Assembly (NCBI RefSeq): GCF_030503615.1
Contig: NZ_CP129963.1
Coordinates: 2,108,001 to 2,172,000 of the forward strand
Direction of reading: 5' to 3'
Length of the DNA: 64,000 nt
From: Sphingobacterium sp. BN32
GTDB taxonomy: Bacteria > Bacteroidota > Bacteroidia > Sphingobacteriales > Sphingobacteriaceae
A model generated the notes under the pieces. That model was not told the origin of the DNA and did no database searches. It saw nothing but the letters and a program-made list of their open reading frames with translations. Shown here piece after piece: positions 51,304 to 60,267 of the stretch; position 1 is the first letter of the stretch; every line of letters starts with the position of its first letter. A program made the translations under genes and the position numbers.

Positions 51304-52938
51304 CTATCTAAGGTTAATTGTAAATCCTGCTGTTAATTCTGGTTTTTTAAAGGTTTTATCGGAATACTGTTTCGCAATATCTATAAACGAAGCTCCTCCA
51401 TTGAGGTTAATGGATTTTCCTAAACGTATCGTGATTCCAGAGTATCCTGCCCAATAATTTGATCTGCTAATGCCTTGGGTGTTGGCATAATCATCACGGA
51501 AAATATGTTTGTAAAAACCATATCCCCCACCAATATTGAAGTACATCCAATCAACAATTTTAAGATTAGGGCCAAGCAATAATTCACTTTTGTTCGCTTT
51601 AGAATTACCTGTATTATAATATTCGTCTTTCAAATCATTATCGGCAATCAAACCAGTACGTGCAATAACAAACATACCAAGTATTCCTCCTCCAGTTTCG
51701 AATCGCAATCCGTACGGCGCATATTTCCCATATTCATAGCCGACGGAAGTAAACATCGAGCGTTGCGAGCGTCTTATAGCTTTGGCTCTCTCCTTTTCAC
51801 TCGCTCTTTTTTCTTTAGCCACTTGCGAAATAGCGTTATTCTTCAATGAAGTAAATTCCACTTTGTTCTTGCCATAATTAAGATTTAGATTACGCATATA
51901 TTCCTGCACTTTCGCATTATAGTAGGAAGAGTTTGTCCGGCGATCTAGATAATTCTGCAGAAGTGACCTCGCATCCTCCACATCTTCACTTGAAATATTT
52001 GAAAAAACCCTATCCTTTCTTTTATTGAGCATTAAATAAGGCGATGCGGCCAATAAAAATCGGTACTCTTGCAGTTTTTCATTATCACCTTCAAAAATAT
52101 TCTCTACGGTCAATACATAATTGTAATTTTCCGCCTCAAAAGCGTTGCGCATATAAGTTAATCTGTCGAAACGTCTTTTTTCTTGTCGAATAGCCTCTTC
52201 TCGCCGTAGGTTAGCATTGAAAGCATCTAATGATTTTGGTAAGCCCTCAAGTATGTTGCGGACTTCCTTGCTCATCTTCGCGTTGGATTTAACGTTATTT
52301 ACATATCGGTTACCAAGTGATACGATTTTTTCGTTTTCATGATAAGATTTCTGCTCAGATCCGATGTATTTCGTATATGTGGACATAAATTCATAGTACA
52401 GAATATTTTCATCGTCGTAGCCTACTTCTTTTGCAGAAATAATCTGTTTTAAAGCCTCTTCATAGCGCTTATTTTCAAACAGTTGCTTGATTTTATTAAG
52501 AATAATGCTGTTTCGCGCATCCAATTCTTTTTGCTTTCTGTCCGAAATGAATCGCAAATACTCGTCATAAGTTTTCGGATAATTTCTATTGATATCATCA
52601 TTGATCTTAACGACTTCTAAATTTTTACTTTCTACCGTTCTAAAATAGAGTTTCAAATCTTCACGAATCTTAGAAATATTGTTCCAAGATGGCTCTTTCG
52701 CGTCCTGAAGGATATGGTATCGGTTATAAACTAAATACGTATAATAGTGTTCGTTTATTTTTTCCTTACGATTAACACGAGCCAATGCCTCCAATTTCTG
52801 AAGTGACATTTCGTACTCGCCATTTTTATATAACAAGGCAACATCGTCTAATATTTCCTTTACATTTACAGCTTTTTTTTGAGCGTAGAGCGATAAATTC
52901 ACAGTTAAAAACAGGAATGCTAGGATAATGGTTCTCAT
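51304..52938 (-). CDS. Secreted helical-repeat protein with probable C-terminal membrane beta-barrel
   Basis: A 544-residue protein from the ATG at 52938 with a signal peptide (MRTIILAFLFLTVNLSLYAQ); the frame also extends to a TTG at 52947. Residues about 25-375 are helical and TPR-like (VALLYKNGEYEMSLQKLEAL, KQLFENKRYEEALKQIISA). The last 170 residues alternate strands (SMFTSVGYEYGKYAPYGLRF, YFNIGGGYGFYKHIF) and end in ELTAGFTINLR, like a small outer-membrane barrel. It is the first gene after a 192-bp gap in the minus-strand cluster. Function unknown. Confidence 0.65.
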   Translation of the reverse strand: MRTIILAFLFLTVNLSLYAQKKAVNVKEILDDVALLYKNGEYEMSLQKLEALARVNRKEKINEHYYTYLVYNRYHILQDAKEPSWNNISKIREDLKLYFRTVESKNLEVVKINDDINRNYPKTYDEYLRFISDRKQKELDARNSIILNKIKQLFENKRYEEALKQIISAKEVGYDDENILYYEFMSTYTKYIGSEQKSYHENEKIVSLGNRYVNNVKSNAKMSKEVRNILEGLPKSLDAFNANLRREEAIRQEKRRFDRLTYMRNAFEAENYNYVLTVENIFEGDNEKLQEYRFLLAASPYLMLNKRKDRVFSNISSEDVEDARSLLQNYLDRRTNSSYYNAKVQEYMRNLNLNYGKNKVEFTSLKNNAISQVAKEKRASEKERAKAIRRSQRSMFTSVGYEYGKYAPYGLRFETGGGILGMFVIARTGLIADNDLKDEYYNTGNSKANKSELLLGPNLKIVDWMYFNIGGGYGFYKHIFRDDYANTQGISRSNYWAGYSGITIRLGKSINLNGGASFIDIAKQYSDKTFKKPELTAGFTINLR

Positions 52939-53130
52939 TAATTTCAATTTATTAAGATAGATTAATAGGGTTGCTATTGCATAATTAATAGCAGTAATTC
53001 ATACGGTGGTTTGTTAATAATAAAATACATAGGATCCTAACGAACAACAGCTTTCGCACCTCGTAACAGAGGATGTTATTTCGCTACATTTGGATCTATT
53101 CTTTATTCGTTTGCGAAAAAAAATCTTTCG

Positions 53131-53814
53131 TCAGGGATTAATGCTCACACTATTATCCCATTCTTCAAATTCTTCTCGATAGCTATTTAAATTATTTCGG
53201 AGCTTTGCAATTGAAGAACTAATAAATTTCCTTTTCATCAAGTTTGCTGGAACAGTATTTAGTTCTCTCATTAAATTTTGATAAGTACTCTCTTCAAAAT
53301 TGCCGTATCCATCATTTATGAAAGCATTTATTTTCTGCGGAAGTGTAACATTATAATACTGGATAGCTTTTATTTTGCTTTTTATTTCCCCAATCTCTTT
53401 TGATGCCCCAAATACCCCATCAATATGGCTTAAATATTTGTCTACTTCTCCAAAATTGACAGGATCGACATTGAGGTATCCATTTATTTTTTGTATGACT
53501 AACGATTGATATTTTTGATTTAGATTATTGAGAAGCATTTCTTTCATATCTTCGTTAAATAATCCTTGACCGGCGCCATTCTCTATTTCGATCAATAAAA
53601 TATTATATAAGCTTGGATCGACATTTTGGATAGAAAGCTCTCCAATCTTCTGTTCAATGATTCCATGGGTATTAGATTTACTCGTTATATTACTACTATT
53701 TTCATGGGTTTTCACTGCATGATTTTGGTTTATCAATCGCATTACTCCGATTATCAAAAGACCCAATATAATCGTAGCTCCTAAAAAATATAAACCTCGA
53801 TATTTACTATTCAT
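53131..53814 (-). CDS. Single-pass membrane protein of the SrfBC-like cluster
   Basis: A 227-residue protein with one membrane helix at about 8-25 (LYFLGATIILGLLIIGVM) and a helical outer domain (LINKYQS-type and IGEIKSKIKAIQYYNVTLP segments). No family recognised. Its ATG is 5 bp past the stop of the 488-residue gene and it is the last of that tight run; the next gene is 192 bp away. Confidence 0.6.
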   Translation of the reverse strand: MNSKYRGLYFLGATIILGLLIIGVMRLINQNHAVKTHENSSNITSKSNTHGIIEQKIGELSIQNVDPSLYNILLIEIENGAGQGLFNEDMKEMLLNNLNQKYQSLVIQKINGYLNVDPVNFGEVDKYLSHIDGVFGASKEIGEIKSKIKAIQYYNVTLPQKINAFINDGYGNFEESTYQNLMRELNTVPANLMKRKFISSSIAKLRNNLNSYREEFEEWDNSVSINP

Positions 53815-53819
53815 GTTCC

Positions 53820-55286
53820 TTATTGTTGTGCCTCATTAGATTCATTATGAGCTTCTTTTTTTTCGGGAATTTTCCCGGCCGGAGAATTTTTCACATTTTG
53901 TTGTCCACTAGCCTCCGTTTGCTTTACACTCTTGTTGGAAGTGGAAATTTCTTTTTTCTTCGTATTGCTTTCTATCCCATTGGCATTACTGCCTACCTGT
54001 GTAGAATTTTGATTGGATGAATCCGCAACGTTCTTCAAGTTTTCGATCATATTAATCGAACCTGGCGCAATTTCCTCCATTTCGCTAAGAAAGTCAGGTA
54101 TTAAGGCACTGTCGGGACCTAATACTTCCTTCAATAGCACTTGGGTTAATAATTTGTCATCTTTAGAATCATCACTTCTTTTTCGAACTTTCCACGACTT
54201 AGAACTTGAGTCATACTTGAAGGTATAGTTATTAAGATTGGAATGATTGCTCTCTAAAACAAAAGATTGACTTTTGTCGGCCATGACTTTCAACTCAAAT
54301 TCGCTTGTTGCTTCCTGATGTTCAAGTGGATCTATCGCTAAAACTGTTTTTGGTTCAGACTTTAGAAAATACTTCGGAAGAAAATAACCTCCGGCAGCAC
54401 CAATTAACAAACTAATAATCCCAATCAGAATCATTCCGCCAGAACTACTTTTTTCTCCTCGATAACCATGATTCTCCGAATAAACTGGAGCGACGGGCTC
54501 AGGTCTTTTCAAAGTAAATGGGCTGCTATTTACAGTATGTGGTTTTAGAAATTTATCTTTAATTGTTACCTGCTCGCTATTTAAAGCATAAACTTGAAAA
54601 GATGCCTCGCCAAAATTGCTAGTGGTAATTGAATTATTATTGATATTTATACTCGCTATAAAATTATCCGGATTCTCAATGTGAAGCTTCCTAACACTAT
54701 TTTCCAATAAACCAAAATCAGTAAATCCGATTTCCTTAAAGGTATTAACGTTAATTGCTTCAGCCCTATTAAAGAGATAGGTCTTTTTCACCAATTCCAA
54801 AATTGGATCGTTTAAAACAGCGTCTAGCTGTTGGTTATAATCTACTACTTTATAACAGGTCTTGTCAAAAATTGCACGGGTCAAAATAACTGTTGAACCT
54901 TGGGTATTATCGTCAATCTCATTCAACAAATCTGAATAATCTTGACTATTCAACGTACTCTGTGAAATATGTTGCACATATCTCGCTGCAATTTTCTGCA
55001 AGTAGTTGAATAATCCATTGATAATTGTTCCTTTAGCCACGAACAATCGTATTGCGTAGAATCCAGCTCTGCCGGCTCTATCATTCCCTTTTCGGATAAG
55101 TGAAATTACCTTTTGGGTTGCAGTATTTGTGATCGAGATATTCCAATCAAACTGATTAAGTTGAATTATTTCCTTTCTTTCATCATACAAAACACCGAGT
55201 CTTTCCAGCTCATGTTCGTTTAATCCATCAGTTTTATATTCAGTATCTAAACCATTTAAGGTTCGTTGTATTATTAGTTTTGACAT
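53820..55286 (-). CDS. Membrane protein, possible GTPase-associated N-terminal domain
   Basis: A 488-residue protein. The first 270 residues are cytosolic and contain LIRKGNDRAGRAGFYAIRLF, a pattern reminiscent of GTPase-associated protein 1 N-terminal domains, which carry a GRxG...-type segment; this match is tentative. One membrane helix lies at about 290-308 (ILIGIISLLIGAAGGYFLP). The C-terminal 60 residues are low-complexity Ser/Asn/Lys/Gln. It is immediately downstream (8 bp) of the GTPase-like gene, which supports a partnership. Confidence 0.5.
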   Translation of the reverse strand: MSKLIIQRTLNGLDTEYKTDGLNEHELERLGVLYDERKEIIQLNQFDWNISITNTATQKVISLIRKGNDRAGRAGFYAIRLFVAKGTIINGLFNYLQKIAARYVQHISQSTLNSQDYSDLLNEIDDNTQGSTVILTRAIFDKTCYKVVDYNQQLDAVLNDPILELVKKTYLFNRAEAINVNTFKEIGFTDFGLLENSVRKLHIENPDNFIASININNNSITTSNFGEASFQVYALNSEQVTIKDKFLKPHTVNSSPFTLKRPEPVAPVYSENHGYRGEKSSSGGMILIGIISLLIGAAGGYFLPKYFLKSEPKTVLAIDPLEHQEATSEFELKVMADKSQSFVLESNHSNLNNYTFKYDSSSKSWKVRKRSDDSKDDKLLTQVLLKEVLGPDSALIPDFLSEMEEIAPGSINMIENLKNVADSSNQNSTQVGSNANGIESNTKKKEISTSNKSVKQTEASGQQNVKNSPAGKIPEKKEAHNESNEAQQ

Positions 55287-55294
55287 ATCGTTAT

Positions 55295-56665
55295 TTATTT
55301 AAATAATTTATTCCAAAAGGCTCCACCATTAACGACAAAGCTATCTTCAAGTAAATCGTCGACAATGGTTTTCGAGTTCTTGCTATCAAAAGTCTTGAGT
55401 AGTTTATCCAAAACAACCTCCCCTATTGAAAATGGAATAGCTTTAATTTTAAATTTATTCTTATTGTTAACTCTCGCTTCTTTGGATGCCGAAAGTAGGG
55501 AGGCAAATTCTTGTTCAATGAACTCCAAAGCTAATTCCTTGTCCGGACGCTCATCAAAGGCATAGCGCTCATTCTTCAATACATCAAATTTGTTTACTAC
55601 AAAATAAATGGCATCGGTCCGGTCTAATATTTTGTGATCTCGAAACATGGCCAAAATATTATTATAAGCTATACTTTGATCTAATTTTCCAAATAATTCT
55701 GTATTAGTGAATCGTTGTAACTGAGCTACAGAGTCAATGACGAAAACTAGAATCTTCTTATTGCGATTTTTAATATAATCGACAAAATCACGGATGTAAT
55801 CTGTTTCGCTGTCCATGCCTTCTGAAAACATGCGTTGATAGTTCTCGCCAGGAACTTCCACAATATTAAAGGGATGTTTTTTTCCCGATTGATCTTTAAA
55901 TGAAGTAGCGATATAATTATAAGTTCCCTGAGCGGTACCAACAGGTAAAACACCATAATCCAATTGTCGCTTCAACTGCTCCATATATGCGTTTCCGTTT
56001 TGATTATAAGTATCTGGCAAGAAGATACCCTGGTCATTTACGTACTTAAAAATACCTGACAACATGGTTGATTTTCCCGAGGCTGCCATTCCGACCATAT
56101 AAACGTCAGTACGACCTTCCTCCATTACAGGCAAATCTTTGATACCATAAAACCGAGTAATCGCTTGGTTTGAGCCAAAGAATTTCAAAGAGAAAATAAC
56201 TTTTGGATCTATCCCATTAATTTCTAGATCCTCATATGACAATTTATTTTCTTTTATTAATCTATCTAGTTTTTCTGCAGCAATTTCATTGTTTTTTATT
56301 TGTTCTATCACTGAACTAAGGTTAAATGCCTCTTCGCTTTTCGTATTCGCGGCCGACGTTAATGTTGGAATAGTGGGTATGCTCGGAATACTTGGAATTG
56401 TAGGAACAGTTGACATCCCTGGCGTATTAGGAATCGCAGGCATAGCAGGTATTCCCGGGATATTCGGTATTCCAGGGATTGCGACCGGCGTGGTATCAGA
56501 AGACGGATCGATGAAAATAGCGATCTCCTTAAGCTTCTCCTTTGCAAGTCCATGACTTTCGAGTTCAGCTAACGTAATACTACCTTCCGAAATTAGTTTA
56601 TATAAGCCGTCAGAAGGAACGTTATTACAATTTTGTAAAATGATTTGTTTTTGATGTCTATCCAT
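55295..56665 (-). CDS. GTPase-like P-loop protein with Pro/Ile-rich N-terminus
   Basis: A 456-residue protein. Residues about 63-103 are a run of IPxIP/IPGIP-type units. The G domain starts with VYMVGMAASGKSTMLSG (Walker A GMAASGKST, 192-200). The Walker B-like segment is IVEVPGENYQRMFSEG, where the usual DxxG is replaced by E-V-P-G. FVVNKFDVLK gives a G4-like NKxD (about 360). GTP binding is therefore likely, though the switch II motif is atypical. It lies between two membrane proteins of the same operon. A regulatory role at the membrane is inferred. Confidence 0.65.
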   Translation of the reverse strand: MDRHQKQIILQNCNNVPSDGLYKLISEGSITLAELESHGLAKEKLKEIAIFIDPSSDTTPVAIPGIPNIPGIPAMPAIPNTPGMSTVPTIPSIPSIPTIPTLTSAANTKSEEAFNLSSVIEQIKNNEIAAEKLDRLIKENKLSYEDLEINGIDPKVIFSLKFFGSNQAITRFYGIKDLPVMEEGRTDVYMVGMAASGKSTMLSGIFKYVNDQGIFLPDTYNQNGNAYMEQLKRQLDYGVLPVGTAQGTYNYIATSFKDQSGKKHPFNIVEVPGENYQRMFSEGMDSETDYIRDFVDYIKNRNKKILVFVIDSVAQLQRFTNTELFGKLDQSIAYNNILAMFRDHKILDRTDAIYFVVNKFDVLKNERYAFDERPDKELALEFIEQEFASLLSASKEARVNNKNKFKIKAIPFSIGEVVLDKLLKTFDSKNSKTIVDDLLEDSFVVNGGAFWNKLFK

Positions 56666-56671
56666 AATATG

Positions 56672-57640
56672 TTAAAGGCTTATTGATCCAGAACTCGTAT
56701 TATTATCAGTCGTACTTTTGGAATACATCCTGATTTTATAGGTAAAGAATGGTATCAGAATAAATAAGTGCATAACGATCACAGCAATAGCAGGCAACAA
56801 ATATTCTGGTCTAAACAGTTTCGCTAGACGTATAGGGTTGTTCAGCGGCAGGTCATCCATTGTCTTATTAAATTCTATGCCCTTCTTCTTAGCGGGCAAT
56901 TCATTGATCTTTGCGTTTATATTTTTTTCAATCGCTTCTAAATGTTTAGATAAGTTGGCGTAGGATTGTGAAATATTCATTCGATCCCAAGCTAATATAC
57001 TTTTAGCGTCAGCATCCAATTTATTGATGTACAAGCTGTCTATTTCCTTTTTATTCTCGCGGGCTTTGACTTTATAACCCTGGAGAATTGCGTTGGTACT
57101 CGCAGCAACATCTATTGAACGTGATGGACTATTTAATATAGATTCTGGAAGCTGATAAGGCGGATTGGATAACTCATTCCTTAGATTATTAGTCCTGGTA
57201 TTTTTATAGCCTTGTAGTTTATTCTTGAACTTAGCTTCAAATGTTTGAAGTGCGTCGTTTGCTATCGTATCATAAGAATAAGAAGCAATAGTAACTTCGT
57301 CTAAAGCAGTCTTAGCCTCTTTTTGAATCACTCCTTTTACGTTCGTTTCTATATTATATAGATGCGTTATACAAACAAAGCTAAAAACACCAAAAAGAAT
57401 GAACACTAGAAACAGCCACATACCTGAATCTTTATATCCTTTATTCGCCATCCGTTCCTTATTGCGCTTAAGCAATTGCAAAATGAAATAGTAGCAGATG
57501 ACAACGAATAAACTAGCGACTAGGCTAATCAAAAAGTTTGCATCGCTTAAATACATCAATCCCAGAAAATTCCCTAAGAGGAGTATTAACAAAAAGATTG
57601 ATGATACGATATCAACAAAAAGAAAGTTATCTTGCTTCAT
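56672..57640 (-). CDS. Four-TM protein with long extracytoplasmic coiled segment
   Basis: A 322-residue membrane protein. Predicted helices lie at about 12-32, 36-56, 73-93 and 281-301, with a helical, charged region of about 185 residues between the third and fourth. The C-terminus is short and Ser/Thr-rich. No enzyme motif. It lies 3 bp after the subtilase gene and 6 bp before the GTPase-like gene. It may be the membrane anchor or sensor of the set. Confidence 0.6.
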   Translation of the reverse strand: MKQDNFLFVDIVSSIFLLILLLGNFLGLMYLSDANFLISLVASLFVVICYYFILQLLKRNKERMANKGYKDSGMWLFLVFILFGVFSFVCITHLYNIETNVKGVIQKEAKTALDEVTIASYSYDTIANDALQTFEAKFKNKLQGYKNTRTNNLRNELSNPPYQLPESILNSPSRSIDVAASTNAILQGYKVKARENKKEIDSLYINKLDADAKSILAWDRMNISQSYANLSKHLEAIEKNINAKINELPAKKKGIEFNKTMDDLPLNNPIRLAKLFRPEYLLPAIAVIVMHLFILIPFFTYKIRMYSKSTTDNNTSSGSISL

Positions 57641-57643
57641 ATC

Positions 57644-58993
57644 TTATATTATTTGGTTTTTTAAAATATTTAAATGATTGAATTGGACAGTGTTTTTCAA
57701 AAGGAGGTTGATAACTTCCTGATTATCTGCTTGTGGAAACTTTGATTTGAGTAAGCCTAAATACCCCGCAACCAAAGGTGCAGCCATACTAGTCCCCGTC
57801 ATAAGTTCTTCTTGATTATCTGGCTTTGCTCCCATGAGACGGACTCCCGGCGCATAAATTGTTGTGTAACTACCATAATTTGAAAATGAAGCTTTACGAT
57901 TAGCATCATCTATTGCACCGACTTTGATTGTCTTTGGCGATCGTTGAAAGGGATCAAATCCCGTCAAGATATTGCTGTTACCTGCTGCTAGAACACATAT
58001 GGTCCTGTTTTTTTCCGCATAGGTAAACATCTCAGACCAAAATTGCTCCTCATCCTTTCCTTCATGCTGTATAAATTGATTTTGGAACGTTTCGGGTAGT
58101 TGCGAAAGGTCCGCCATAGACAATCCCAAAGAAATGTTAACAATGTCAGCCTGTTGCTTGATTGCGTATAAAATACCGCGGATAATGTAAGAAGATGCAA
58201 TATATCCATTTGTGTCCTCAGCCTTTATTGGCATTAGCTTACATGAGGGGCAAACCCCCTCACTCTCGGTATTGTTATTTGCGGCACCTAGTGCAAGAGA
58301 AGCCACATGCGTACCATGATTTACAGCGGCATATCCGACGTTCGTAGAGAAATCAACGCTATTAAAAGGTTTGATTGCTTTGTGCTTCAAGCTTGGGTGT
58401 TCTAGGTCAAATCCATTATCAATAACTGCTATAACGATGTCATTACCTAAAGAATGACGCGCCTGATTGGGAATTTCGATTGCTGCAAACTGCCAATTAA
58501 TAGCCGTGTTTTTTATCGTACTCGATGTGCTGAATAAATATTCATCCCAAACCAATAACGGGAGATTGGCAAGCTTCGCTTTTACCTCTTTTTTAAAGTG
58601 TTCTCTTTCAGGAGTCGGAACTTGAATTTGAACATAGTTTATAGTTGAATCCAAGAATTTAAATTTATATATCGACGTATCATATGCCGTCACAAAATCG
58701 TTAATTAGCGATTCTAATCGGGGTGAGGTATCTTTAACCGCAATATTTATTAAATTTGAAACAATCCTCCGCTTGCTCTCATCATCAACAATTACTTCAT
58801 CGGGCTCTATGGGCAAACTCCTAAATTCAGGATCTAACTTAATCGAACCAACGCTAACATTAGATTGTCCAGTATCTGACGAAAAAACACCGCGATTAAC
58901 ATCATTATGTAAAATGACCCACCAAAAGAGGATTGACAGCACTAGTGCCAGTATTAAAAGCAGATAATAATAGACGGGATATTTATTATTCAT
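57644..58993 (-). CDS. Membrane-anchored S8 (subtilisin-like) serine protease
   Basis: A 449-residue protease. One membrane helix lies at about 7-27 (VYYYLLLILALVLSILFWWV). About 130 residues of prodomain-like sequence follow. The catalytic domain shows Asp in VIAVIDNGFD (about 191), His in NHGTHVAS (about 228) and Ser in TGTSMAAPLVAG (about 400). All three triad residues and the oxyanion Asn (LAAGNS) are present. The active site would face the periplasm. It may process the neighbouring membrane proteins; this is an inference from the operon. It lies 10 bp after the 156-residue gene. Confidence 0.9.
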   Translation of the reverse strand: MNNKYPVYYYLLLILALVLSILFWWVILHNDVNRGVFSSDTGQSNVSVGSIKLDPEFRSLPIEPDEVIVDDESKRRIVSNLINIAVKDTSPRLESLINDFVTAYDTSIYKFKFLDSTINYVQIQVPTPEREHFKKEVKAKLANLPLLVWDEYLFSTSSTIKNTAINWQFAAIEIPNQARHSLGNDIVIAVIDNGFDLEHPSLKHKAIKPFNSVDFSTNVGYAAVNHGTHVASLALGAANNNTESEGVCPSCKLMPIKAEDTNGYIASSYIIRGILYAIKQQADIVNISLGLSMADLSQLPETFQNQFIQHEGKDEEQFWSEMFTYAEKNRTICVLAAGNSNILTGFDPFQRSPKTIKVGAIDDANRKASFSNYGSYTTIYAPGVRLMGAKPDNQEELMTGTSMAAPLVAGYLGLLKSKFPQADNQEVINLLLKNTVQFNHLNILKNQII

Positions 58994-59003
58994 AGTTCAT
59001 GAA

Positions 59004-59474
59004 TTAGATAGGACAATTCAGTAAATAGTCCCAAACGGTATGTTCTCCGGGTGCCGACATTTCAACGATACAGAAATCAGGCTTCCCAGCTTTTGCTTCA
59101 TATTTCCATTCCAAATTTCCCTCACCACTGACCAGGCCATCTGTACTTGCTACATTCTCATTATCATATAGAATTCGTATTTGATCTGGAATATTTTGCA
59201 TATCATATTGAACTTTAACCAATCCAGATTTACTTCCTAGAACATGTTTAGTTCGTGTCACTCCCTTGCCTCCGGAAGTTACTACAGCATCACAATTGAT
59301 CACATTTGGATTATTAGCGTCCGAAGCATTTTGACATTCGCTCAATTGCCTTTTTAAAGAGGCTATCTCAGCATTAGCATTGGATTTCCACAAAATGGCA
59401 TACAGCAAAAGCCCTAGTAGTAGAAAAAATAACAAATAAAATAACCACCAATTTTTATAAAAAAACCTATTCAT
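59004..59474 (-). CDS. Single-pass membrane protein of the SrfBC-like cluster
   Basis: A 156-residue protein with an N-terminal membrane helix (about 9-27, WLFYLLFFLLLGLLLYAILW) and a short coiled part. A C-terminal beta domain of about 90 residues ends in GEHTVWDYLLNCPI. Two Cys lie in the outer part. Not recognised. It lies 4 bp from the 261-residue gene and 10 bp from the subtilase gene. Confidence 0.6.
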   Translation of the reverse strand: MNRFFYKNWWLFYLLFFLLLGLLLYAILWKSNANAEIASLKRQLSECQNASDANNPNVINCDAVVTSGGKGVTRTKHVLGSKSGLVKVQYDMQNIPDQIRILYDNENVASTDGLVSGEGNLEWKYEAKAGKPDFCIVEMSAPGEHTVWDYLLNCPI

Positions 59475-59478
59475 GACT

Positions 59479-60264
59479 TTAGAACGAGTATTGGTTTAAG
59501 GATTTAATGAAGAAAACAAGTATAATGGCAAATAATAAAATCAATAACAACCACCAATATTTAGATGCAAAATCTTTCAAGAACTCAAGAAATCCTCTAC
59601 GTTTTTTTTCTTCCTTGATAGGCTCCGCAATTACCGGCAGTTCTTCCTGTTCAGAAAAGTTGAATTCCTCGGAAACATTTATCCACTCCTCTTTAAGCTC
59701 AACGGGGATATTTTCCGAAAGTTCATTGTCATTATTAGGCTTTTCTTGCGTTGGTTTAAATGGTTCCTTCCAAGAAGAATCAATAAATTCCTTTTCTTGT
59801 TCCGGTTCATCCAACATCTGGCGGTTCGATAAATCAGGTCTTATAATATCATTATTTTCAAATTTCCATCCCCAAATTATTGAAATCGCGGTACCGTTCG
59901 TATATATCACGTTATCTGTTGGGTTAAAAACTTTGTGCAAAAGAGCAATCCAATCTCTAGTATTGTCATCATTTCGCACAGCCAATTCGCTTATCTTTTC
60001 TTGCATAAAATGATAAAACTCCCAATACATTTGATTTGCGAGAGCGGGATTACTTGTCAAATGATTAGCTTGTAATCCATCAACCGCGGAATACCAGTCA
60101 ATTTGATAATTGTTCTTTATTGGTTTAGCGAGGATATGTCTATATTTCTTATCGACATTAAAAGTTAAGAAATTGACAATCTTATCATAATGAACGAACA
60201 AATAAGCATTCTCGTGTGACAGCGGTAGATAAGAATCTGTTGGCGTGCTGTGGAATAATTTCAT
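59479..60264 (-). CDS. Tail-anchored membrane protein of the SrfBC-like cluster
   Basis: A 261-residue protein. The N-terminal 155 residues form a cytosolic domain (SYLPLSHENAYLFVHYDKIV, later AISIIWGWKFENNDI). An acidic linker follows and a C-terminal membrane helix at about 238-256 (YWWLLLILLFAIILVFFI). That makes it a tail-anchored protein. I recognise no family. It lies 3 bp after the large P-loop protein gene, a position that suggests a membrane tether for that protein. Confidence 0.6.
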   Translation of the reverse strand: MKLFHSTPTDSYLPLSHENAYLFVHYDKIVNFLTFNVDKKYRHILAKPIKNNYQIDWYSAVDGLQANHLTSNPALANQMYWEFYHFMQEKISELAVRNDDNTRDWIALLHKVFNPTDNVIYTNGTAISIIWGWKFENNDIIRPDLSNRQMLDEPEQEKEFIDSSWKEPFKPTQEKPNNDNELSENIPVELKEEWINVSEEFNFSEQEELPVIAEPIKEEKKRRGFLEFLKDFASKYWWLLLILLFAIILVFFIKSLNQYSF

Positions 60265-60267
60265 GTA

